DNA of 38,724 nt from an uncultured Tenacibaculum sp. (GTDB lineage Bacteria > Bacteroidota > Bacteroidia > Flavobacteriales > Flavobacteriaceae). The notes beneath the pieces were generated by a model that was given only the letters and a program-made list of their open reading frames with translations, was not told where the DNA came from and ran no database searches. The stretch spans positions 1 to 38,724 of the forward strand of contig CALISK010000047.1 of the NCBI GenBank assembly GCA_938041625.1, given 5' to 3'. How positions within the stretch are numbered: position 1 is the stretch's first letter; every line of letters starts with the position of its first letter. This document shows positions 31,498 to 38,724 of this stretch, in pieces. Position numbers and translations under genes: made by a program.

Positions 31498-32361
31498 ATG
31501 ACTAAGTTTCTTAAAGTTACAAAATGGTTTTTAATTACTATATCTTCATTAATCATTTTAACTATATTATATCTACGATTTTCTAGGTTTTCTGATAAGA
31601 TGATTTATCAAACAAACAATTCTAATTACTCTGAATTTTCATCTAGTTTAAATCACGAAGAATTTTATTTTAATCTTGATGAAAATATAAAATTACATGG
31701 AGTACTTTTTAAACCAGATTCAATTTCACCTATTGGTACTGTATTTCATTATTCAGGAAAAGGAATGCATTTAATGACTTCCTTACAAGAAACTTATAAA
31801 CCTCTTATAAAAAAAGGTTTTCAAATTTTTTGCTTTGAACGTAGAGGTTTTGGTAAATCTAACGGAAATGCAGACAACTCATTAGTACTAAAAAAAGACG
31901 CATTATTTGTTTTTGATAAAATAGCAGTTCTAAATAGTGTTGTTAATAAACCAATTATTATTTGGGGGCAATCTTTAGGTGGTGCATTTGCAACCATGAA
32001 TGCTAACAAAAGACAAGAAAAAATAAAAGGGTTAATATTAGAAGGTACTTTTAGTTCTTTTCCAGATATAGGAAAAGTATATGCACGTGCTTTGAATTTA
32101 GAAAACTTTAAATGGATGGTTCCATTAATAATGAATAATGATTTTCCTGCTGAAGAAGAAATAGAAAACTTAACAATACCTACTGTAATTTTACATAGTA
32201 AATCTGATAAACAAATACCTTATGAATTAGGCGAAAAACTGTTTAATGAAGCCAATAAAAAGAATACTGAACTATGGAATATTAAGAGTAAACACATTAG
32301 AGGAATGTATGATTATGAAACTAAATATGTTCAAAAATTTATGGAAATAATAAAGAAATAA
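31498..32361 (+). CDS. alpha/beta hydrolase
   Basis: N-terminal TM; FERRGFGKSNG, IWGQSLGGAFA nucleophile elbow, PTVILHSKSDKQIPYELG. Confidence 0.9.
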   Translation: MTKFLKVTKWFLITISSLIILTILYLRFSRFSDKMIYQTNNSNYSEFSSSLNHEEFYFNLDENIKLHGVLFKPDSISPIGTVFHYSGKGMHLMTSLQETYKPLIKKGFQIFCFERRGFGKSNGNADNSLVLKKDALFVFDKIAVLNSVVNKPIIIWGQSLGGAFATMNANKRQEKIKGLILEGTFSSFPDIGKVYARALNLENFKWMVPLIMNNDFPAEEEIENLTIPTVILHSKSDKQIPYELGEKLFNEANKKNTELWNIKSKHIRGMYDYETKYVQKFMEIIKK

Positions 32362-32510
32362 TTGTTATTAATTTTAATGAATAAACTTTACCACTCTCTA
32401 AAGAACATAATAAACAACTAACTTTTAGTTTCTTAAAATTAAATTAATTTCAATCTATTTTTTACTTAAATAAAAATCTTGTCTATTATATTTGTATAAA
32501 AACAAGAAAG

Positions 32511-33335
32511 ATGGAGAACATTAACCTCGAAAACATTTTAGCCTTAATTCAAAAAAATGCTATTATTTATATTCCTAAATTACTTTTAGGAGGGCTAATT
32601 TTATGGTTAGGAATGAAATTAATTAAACGATTAGTGACGTTTTTAGGCAAAATAATGGAGAAAGCTGGTTTTGATAATACCATCCGTCCATTTTTAGTTT
32701 CTATGATTGGTTTTGTTTTAAAAGGAGCTTTATTATTAATTATAGCATCAATATTAGGTGTTAATTTATCTAGCTTAGTAGCCATATTAGCAGCCGTTGG
32801 TTTTGCAATAGGAATGGCACTTCAAGGAAGTTTAGGAAATTTTGCTTCTGGTATTTTAATATTAACTTTAAAACCATACAAATCTGGAGACTGGATACAA
32901 GTAGAAGATAAGTTTGGTAAAGTAGAAGAAATAGGTATTTTTAGTACTTCTGTTATTTCTCCTGGTAATAAAACATTAATTATTCCTAACTCTAAAATTA
33001 CAGATGGTGTAGTTACTAATTACTCTAAAAAAGGAATGGTGCGTTTAGAAATTAATGTTACTATGCCTTATGCTGAGAGTTTTCCTAATGTAAAAAGTAT
33101 TATTGAAAATGCTATTGCTGGTGTAGATAACATTTTACAAGAACCCAAAACAGAAATAGGTATAGAAAATTTCGATTCTCATAGTATACAATTAGGTGTT
33201 CGCCCTTATGTACATCCTGAACATTTTTGGCAAGTAACTTTTGACACTCATGAAGTTATAAAAAAAGCGTTTAGTGATCATAAAATTCAAGTTGCTTATT
33301 CTGAAGGAATTGAATTAGGCGCTATCGGTAGTTAA
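32511..33335 (+). CDS. MscS family small-conductance mechanosensitive channel
   Basis: SLVAILAAVGFAIGMALQGSLGNFASGILILTLKPYKSGDWIQVEDKFGKVEEIGIFSTSVISPGNKTLIIPNSKI. Confidence 0.97.
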   Translation: MENINLENILALIQKNAIIYIPKLLLGGLILWLGMKLIKRLVTFLGKIMEKAGFDNTIRPFLVSMIGFVLKGALLLIIASILGVNLSSLVAILAAVGFAIGMALQGSLGNFASGILILTLKPYKSGDWIQVEDKFGKVEEIGIFSTSVISPGNKTLIIPNSKITDGVVTNYSKKGMVRLEINVTMPYAESFPNVKSIIENAIAGVDNILQEPKTEIGIENFDSHSIQLGVRPYVHPEHFWQVTFDTHEVIKKAFSDHKIQVAYSEGIELGAIGS

Positions 33336-33394
33336 TATTTTTCAATATAGAATTGTAAAAATTTAACTTTACCAGAGACTAAGAAAATAAAACA

Positions 33395-34075
33395 ATGCCT
33401 AAAAATTTAAATCAACTTTCAGAGCAACTTTTACTTGCTGTAAAAATGCAAGAAAACACTTTTGAAATTAAATTAGAATTAGAAAAAAAATCTTTCAACG
33501 AATTAGAAGGTTTTTCAGACGATAATACTAAAAAAGCATTCTGGATTAATATTTACAATGCTTTTTTTTTAATTTTAAGAAAAGAACAAAAAGTAGAAAA
33601 ACCAGCTATTTATAAGAAAAAACTAATTCGAGTGGCGAATATTAACTTTAGTTTAGATGATATTGAACACGGAATTTTAAGACGATATCGTTATAAATAT
33701 TCGTTTGGGTTTTTAAGAAATTTCTTTGCTCTCAAATTAATTAAAGATTTAGCTGTTTCTGAGGTTGATTATCGAATTCATTTTGCTTTAAATTGTGGTG
33801 CTAAAAGTTGTCCTCCCATTGCTTTTTACAATCTAGAAAAAATAGATAAGCAACTAAACTTAGCTACACAATCTTTTTTGGAAGGGGAAACTGATTTTTA
33901 CCCAGATAAAAAAGAAGTACATATTAGTATGTTATTTAAGTGGTACTTAGGCGATTTTAAAGGAACAAAAGGCATCAAAAAAATCTATTTGAACCAATTA
34001 AACAAGGATATCTCTACTTATAATATTAAATTCAAGCCATATTCTTGGGAAGAAGATTTAGATAATTTTTCTTAA
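33395..34075 (+). CDS. DUF547 domain-containing protein
   Basis: AFWINIYNAFFLIL...IRVANINFSLDDIEHGILR...RIHFALNCGAKSCPPIAFY. Confidence 0.92.
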   Translation: MPKNLNQLSEQLLLAVKMQENTFEIKLELEKKSFNELEGFSDDNTKKAFWINIYNAFFLILRKEQKVEKPAIYKKKLIRVANINFSLDDIEHGILRRYRYKYSFGFLRNFFALKLIKDLAVSEVDYRIHFALNCGAKSCPPIAFYNLEKIDKQLNLATQSFLEGETDFYPDKKEVHISMLFKWYLGDFKGTKGIKKIYLNQLNKDISTYNIKFKPYSWEEDLDNFS

Positions 34076-34550
34076 AAAACACTAATTTATCATATGTATT
34101 CCCTTTATTAATCTTTTACTTCATATATAATAATCAATTCAATTACACCATTTCAGTTTTACAGAATAGTTTAAGTTTTTTTATAAGAACTTTACACAAC
34201 TCTATAAAAATAATTCTATTCATTTTTAGAAAATAAAAAAACATCATAAAAATGAATGCGTTTAAAAAAGTGGTTTTTTAATATCACTTTTCCTTTGCTT
34301 TTTAAAATCATAATTAAACCTCCCTTTACTAAGTTTCACAAAACACATTAAATAAAACAAAAAGGTTTCAATTTAAAACATTAATCAAGCAAACAGGATT
34401 ACAATATAAAATAATAATCGTTATTTTGTATTTTATATACAACACAAACACATTAATACTTTATCTCATTTTTGTATTGATATTTACTTTATAGTATATT
34501 CAAAAAACAATTCCGGAATACATTAAATTTTAACTATAAAAACTAAAAAT

Positions 34551-35888
34551 ATGCTAACACTTATCGGAGTCCTTTTAATTATAATTGGACTATCAACTAT
34601 TATTTTAAACGCCTTTATAAAAAATCATAAACTATTAAAATGGTTTAGTGTTAAACGTAGTCTTAAAATTGGTCTACTGGGTCTCTTTTTAAGTATTATG
34701 AATGGTATGTTCTTTTATGCTGATGCTGGTACTGCTTATGCCGTTCAATATGTTACTGGTGGAGATAAAATGATTACAACACAAGGATTAAAACTAAAAT
34801 GGTGGGGAAGAATAATTCCTCTTTCTTATGAAACATCTATAAAAGATATTATTGTAAATGATTTAGTTGAACTACCAAAAAGCAGTCAAGGTATTTACAA
34901 TAGAAAAGCTCAAAAGTGGGAATTTAGCGATGCTATTAAAGCCGAAATAAGTACTTCTGTTATTGTTGGAGTAAATATTAATGATGAAGAGGTTTTTTTA
35001 AACATGGCAGATAGAAACAGAAGTGAGTCTAAATTAATTTATGGTAGAGTATTACCAAATATAGATGCTGCAATTAAAAATACTTGTAAGTTAATGGACG
35101 CTCAAGATTATATCTCTGGACAAGCTTCTGATTTCGATAGATACTTTAGAGATCAATTAGAAAACGGAATGTACCAAGTAGAACAGTATTACGAAGCAGA
35201 AAACGTTACTGAAGTTGTTGGAGATACTACTACTATTAGAAAAATTAAGGTTGGAAAATCTAGTAAACAAAAGAAATTCAGAATTAAGGAAGATAAAGAT
35301 GGAAGTATTATTAGAGACAATTCTAATACCTTAAAACAATATGGTTTAAAAATATATCAAGCTCAAGTTACTGGTATTGACTGGGAAGCTTCTTTTGATG
35401 AACGTTTAGATTTACAAAAAAATGAAGTTGCACAAACTCAATTAGAAAAACAACAAGCAGAACGAGAATATTATAGAGCTAAAAAAGAGGTTGCTAAAGG
35501 AGAATCTGAAAAGGCAAAAGAACGTGCCCGATTAGAAAAAGCGCAAATACAACAAACAATTGCTGCCGAAACTGAAGCTAAAGTTGCTGAATTCAACTTA
35601 ATTAAAGAAAAGAAACAATATGAAGTTGAACAGTTTAAAGCTAAAAGTAAAAAAGTAGCAGCCGATGCTCAGTATTACGAAAATGCTAAATTAGTAAGTG
35701 CTGGTTTAACTCCCCAAGAACGTGCTGAATGGGAATACAAAACCGCAGTTGGTGTTGCACAACAAATTAAAGATTTAAAATTACCTTCTACTTATATTGA
35801 AGGAAGCAAAAGTAATGATAGTGGAAATTTACTACAGTCGTTAATTGGTGCTGATTTAGCTAAGAGAATGATGAAAAACAATAAATAA
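34551..35888 (+). CDS. SPFH/prohibitin-like membrane protein
   Basis: Two N-terminal TM segments, then TQGLKLKWWGRIIPLSYETSIKDI... SPFH-like core and a long Ala/Glu/Lys coiled-coil (AQTQLEKQQAEREYYRAKKEVAKGESEKAKERARLEKAQIQQTIAAETEAKVAEFNL). Confidence 0.75.
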   Translation: MLTLIGVLLIIIGLSTIILNAFIKNHKLLKWFSVKRSLKIGLLGLFLSIMNGMFFYADAGTAYAVQYVTGGDKMITTQGLKLKWWGRIIPLSYETSIKDIIVNDLVELPKSSQGIYNRKAQKWEFSDAIKAEISTSVIVGVNINDEEVFLNMADRNRSESKLIYGRVLPNIDAAIKNTCKLMDAQDYISGQASDFDRYFRDQLENGMYQVEQYYEAENVTEVVGDTTTIRKIKVGKSSKQKKFRIKEDKDGSIIRDNSNTLKQYGLKIYQAQVTGIDWEASFDERLDLQKNEVAQTQLEKQQAEREYYRAKKEVAKGESEKAKERARLEKAQIQQTIAAETEAKVAEFNLIKEKKQYEVEQFKAKSKKVAADAQYYENAKLVSAGLTPQERAEWEYKTAVGVAQQIKDLKLPSTYIEGSKSNDSGNLLQSLIGADLAKRMMKNNK

Positions 35889-35900
35889 CAAAACTCTTAT

Positions 35901-35930
35901 GAGCGAAGTATATTTACTTCGCTCTTTTTT
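35901..35930 (+). terminator. intrinsic terminator after the SPFH gene
   Basis: GAGCGAAGTA-tatt-TACTTCGCTC-TTTTTT. Confidence 0.9.
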
Positions 35931-36004
35931 ATTTTTAACAGAACATATAAATAAAAAATCAGTTACTTTTATATGTCTCAAAACCAAAATATCTAAATAT
36001 AACA

Positions 36005-36595
36005 ATGGACAATATCAATACATTAATTAAGCATTTAGAATCTTTTGGTGAACTATCTAAAGAAGATAAAAAACTAATTATTAACTCTATACATTCTGTT
36101 GATATAAAAAAAGGTGAAACTTTTATTAAAACTGGTGAAATTGCTCATAAAATTGGGTTTATAATTTCTGGTGTTTTTAGATATTTTTTTTATGATATGA
36201 ATGGAAATGAAATTACTTCTCTTTTTCTAAAAGAAAACCAATTTGTTACCAACATTGTTAGTTTTAATGAATTAACACCTAGTTCGGGAACTATTTCATC
36301 AGAAACTCCTTGTACTATAATTCTAATAAACAGAGATAAATGGGATTTTTTATCTAACAAAATTCCTAATTGGAAAATCATATTTTCTAATATTAGTAAC
36401 AAAGCACTACTTGAAAAAACTAATTTTCAGCGTAAAATAATAAATCAAAATGCTCTAGATTCATATCTCTATTTTCTAGAAATACATCCTTCAATAATAC
36501 AAAGAGTTCCTTTAACTCATATTGCTTCTTTTTTAGGCATTACTAAGTTTTCTTTAAGTAGAATTCGTAATAAAATTATGGCAGAAAAGATTTAA
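36005..36595 (+). CDS. Crp/Fnr family transcriptional regulator
   Basis: cNMP-binding-like KKGETFIKTGEIAHKIGFIISGVFRYFFYDMNGNEIT; C-terminal HTH VPLTHIASFLGITKFSLSRIRNKI. Confidence 0.85.
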   Translation: MDNINTLIKHLESFGELSKEDKKLIINSIHSVDIKKGETFIKTGEIAHKIGFIISGVFRYFFYDMNGNEITSLFLKENQFVTNIVSFNELTPSSGTISSETPCTIILINRDKWDFLSNKIPNWKIIFSNISNKALLEKTNFQRKIINQNALDSYLYFLEIHPSIIQRVPLTHIASFLGITKFSLSRIRNKIMAEKI

Positions 36596-36663
36596 TTGTC
36601 ATTTGGCAACATTGACTTATTAAATACCTAATAGTTTTGCTTTTTAATGTAAAATTTAAATTT

Positions 36664-37587
36664 ATGACCCTTAAAAAGTATTATTTAATCATAATAACAA
36701 CATTACTATTAACATCTTGTAATAATTCTGAAAACATGCCTGAACCAATTAAAGATTTAAAGTCACCTCAAAAACATTTAGCAAAAGCCCAAATTTATAG
36801 ATGGTACCAATTATATGAAAGAGAGTTAAGTGATATTAGAATTAATAATACCATGGATATGCTTGCCGATGATATTTTTTTAAAATCTGCTGCTGGAGAA
36901 ATGAGAGGAAAAGATAATTATCCAAGTAGGTTAGAAGGCTTTAAAGGATGGAAAAATGCACATCATGTTAATAACATAGAAGTAAATATTGACGAAAATG
37001 GTCAATTATTGTTAGAAACAGACATTAACTATCAAAATATACAACCTAACGGAGATAAAAGCAGTTATACCATACATTATAATACCAAATTGAATAATGA
37101 TGGTTTTAATTTACCAGACTTTAATTCTATTGAAATTATACCAACAGGAGAAACTACTGAAACATTTGTTGATGCTTATCCAGTAAATAGGATTAAATCT
37201 CTTATGCATTATTGGTTAGCTAATATGGAACGATTAGATGGTGAGGTTACTCCTTTTAAAGAATTATTAGCTCCTAATTTTGAATTAAACTTTTCTACTT
37301 CTACTCAAATAACATCAATTGAGTCTTTAAAAACTTGGCTAAATGGTACTCCTAAACAACTTCAAGAAAGTCAACATTTTCCTAAAGATTTTTCTATAAG
37401 AAATATTACAGATAATGAATATGAAGTTACAGTTTCTTTTGATTGGAAAGGGACTACCAATGATGGTGTTAAAATGAAAGCTGTAACAAAACATGTATGG
37501 TATGTATTAGATAATATTAACGACCGATTTGCCAAAATATTAAAAGTTGATGTTACTCAAATTTCTCCCTTTGAGGTCATAGAATAA
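36664..37587 (+). CDS. lipoprotein with SnoaL/NTF2-like domains
   Basis: ATG 36664 gives MTLKKYYLIIITTLLLTSCNNSE lipobox (track start TTG 36637); two related NTF2-like halves suggested by repeated W..Y/E...L layout. Confidence 0.65.
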   Translation: MTLKKYYLIIITTLLLTSCNNSENMPEPIKDLKSPQKHLAKAQIYRWYQLYERELSDIRINNTMDMLADDIFLKSAAGEMRGKDNYPSRLEGFKGWKNAHHVNNIEVNIDENGQLLLETDINYQNIQPNGDKSSYTIHYNTKLNNDGFNLPDFNSIEIIPTGETTETFVDAYPVNRIKSLMHYWLANMERLDGEVTPFKELLAPNFELNFSTSTQITSIESLKTWLNGTPKQLQESQHFPKDFSIRNITDNEYEVTVSFDWKGTTNDGVKMKAVTKHVWYVLDNINDRFAKILKVDVTQISPFEVIE

Positions 37588-37596
37588 GATAAAAGC

Positions 37597-37640
37597 ATAA
37601 CAATTTCTTAGTTTTTTAAACTAAGGAATTGTTATATTTT
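37597..37640. terminator. probable (bi-directional) intrinsic terminator
   Basis: ATAACAATTTCTTAGTTTTTTAAACTAAGGAATTGTTATATTTTT stem-loop between convergent genes. Confidence 0.7.
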
Positions 37641-37701
37641 TATCAGAAGTTATTTAAAAAACACTCTTTTATTTTCATATATGAATTCTTTATACGGACT
37701 A

Positions 37702-37893
37702 TTAAAGCGCATGACAAAAACCACCTCCATCAATAAACTCACATTCATCATAGAGTGTTCCTGTACACTTACATCCTGACGGACAATAAACTCCACATAT
37801 TCGTATACTTATCATACCTCCACTAATTGATTTTTGTTCAGTACTAGTTAATACTGTTCCTAATTGTTGAATTTTGTTTATCCTTTTTTTAAT
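37702..37893 (-). CDS. double-glycine-leader Cys-rich peptide (bacteriocin/natural-product precursor-like), no canonical start codon
   Basis: Reverse strand, reading from ATT 37893: (I)KKRINKIQQLGTVLTSTEQKSISGG|MISIRICGVYCPSGCKCTGTLYDECEFIDGGGFCHAL*. Leader LGxxLxxxEQKSIsGG is the Bacteroidota GG-leader pattern; 6 Cys in the core; frame open to TAA at 37930-37932 with no ATG/GTG/TTG upstream of the GG. Confidence 0.6.
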   Translation of the reverse strand: MKKRINKIQQLGTVLTSTEQKSISGGMISIRICGVYCPSGCKCTGTLYDECEFIDGGGFCHAL

Positions 37894-38188
37894 TTTAGAT
37901 GGGTTAATTAAATAATATCTATATAGATATTAATTCGAATTGTTAATTTAAAACAAAAAGAATATTCAACCAATTATTAAAGTTAATTTATCTTTCAAAT
38001 CTTTTATTTTCAATAGATTATTCTTTCATTTTATTTAGTATTTTTAATGTAGCTAAATATCATTGGTAGAAAAAAGCTTAAAAAATTGTAATGATATTTT
38101 TCATTCTTTCGACCAAGTTATTATTATGTAATATAAATTACTTTTAATAAAATAAGTAAATACCAAATAAACTATTAATACATATAAA

Positions 38189-38724
38189 ATGAGCACAATT
38201 AGACTAGGTGATGAAGCACCAAATTTTACAGCAATAACTACGGAGGGAAACATTAATTTTCATGAGTGGTTAGGAAATGATTGGGGAATTTTATTTTCAC
38301 ACCCTGCTGACTATACACCAGTATGTACAACTGAACTAGGTACTGTTGCAAAATACAAATCGGAATTTGACAAAAGAAATGTTAAGGTTGTAGCATTAAG
38401 TGTAGATGGATTAGAATCACATAATGGTTGGATAAAAGACATTAACCAAACACAAAATACAGAGGTTAACTTTCCTATTATCGCAGATGAAGATAAAAAA
38501 GTAGCAATGTTATACGATATGATTCACCCAAATGCAGACAATAAGCTAACTGTAAGATCTGTATTTATTATTGACCCTAACAAAAAAATAAAATTAATTA
38601 TTGTTTACCCTGCTTCTACTGGTAGAAATTTTGATGAATTATTAAGAGTTATAGATTCATTACAGCTTACTGCATATCATAAAGTTGCAACACCTGCTAA
38701 TTGGAATAATGGAGACGATTGCGT
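38189..38724 (+). CDS. 1-Cys peroxiredoxin (Prdx6-like), truncated by window end
   Basis: MSTIRLGDEAPNFTAITTEGNINFHEWLGNDWGILFSHPADYTPVCTTELG...VAMLYDMIHPNADNKLTVRSVFIIDPNKKIKLIIVYPASTGRNFDELLRVIDSLQLT; PxDxTPVCTTE active site. Confidence 0.95.
   Translation, partial: MSTIRLGDEAPNFTAITTEGNINFHEWLGNDWGILFSHPADYTPVCTTELGTVAKYKSEFDKRNVKVVALSVDGLESHNGWIKDINQTQNTEVNFPIIADEDKKVAMLYDMIHPNADNKLTVRSVFIIDPNKKIKLIIVYPASTGRNFDELLRVIDSLQLTAYHKVATPANWNNGDDC

Noticed and set aside
34076-34550. 475-nt intergenic region before the SPFH gene as an ncRNA or lost gene
   Set aside because: Very AT-rich; only a weak 7-bp hairpin (AAAAGTG...CACTTTT) and no open frame of note
26641-36402. Minus- or plus-strand short ORFs at 26641-26859, 29032-29256, 31821-32009, 32567-32785 and 36190-36402 (also 16435-16671)
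   Set aside because: All wholly within well-supported genes on the opposite strand

Overview
AT-rich chromosomal segment of a Bacteroidota bacterium, most likely a marine Flavobacteriaceae member. Support for this comes from a T9SS type A sorting domain, a Flavobacteriia-type TTG-N19-TAnnTTTG promoter, the SecA tail type and many AT-rich intergenic regions. Most of the window is ordinary core or shell content: an RsmI-like methylase / LMW-PTP / dnaA cluster, a thioesterase, a cobalamin adenosyltransferase, a DUF2795 protein, secA, a metallophosphatase plus glycosyltransferase pair, ung, mutS2, hutI-hutG, rhomboid, CPBP protease, alpha/beta hydrolase, MscS, DUF547, SPFH, Crp/Fnr, an NTF2-like lipoprotein and a 1-Cys peroxiredoxin. 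Distinctive parts are: (i) a ~1.6 kaa secreted T9SS protein with DUF11-like modules and two blocks of thrombospondin type-3 Ca-binding repeats, followed by a perfect 17-bp intercistronic hairpin and a propeller sensor kinase / LytTR pair; (ii) a small Cys-rich double-glycine-leader peptide at 37.7-37.9 kb on the minus strand, missed by the ORF track and lacking any ATG/GTG/TTG start; (iii) two overlapping short ORFs at 30.0-30.45 kb in a -1 relationship with an in-frame A_AAA_AAC heptamer just before the first stop, which is either a decayed gene or a candidate recoding site; (iv) an accessory-looking stretch at 27.5-31.4 kb. I saw no rRNA, tRNA, CRISPR array, transposase or complete defence system. 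All calls are by reading only; no searches were run.
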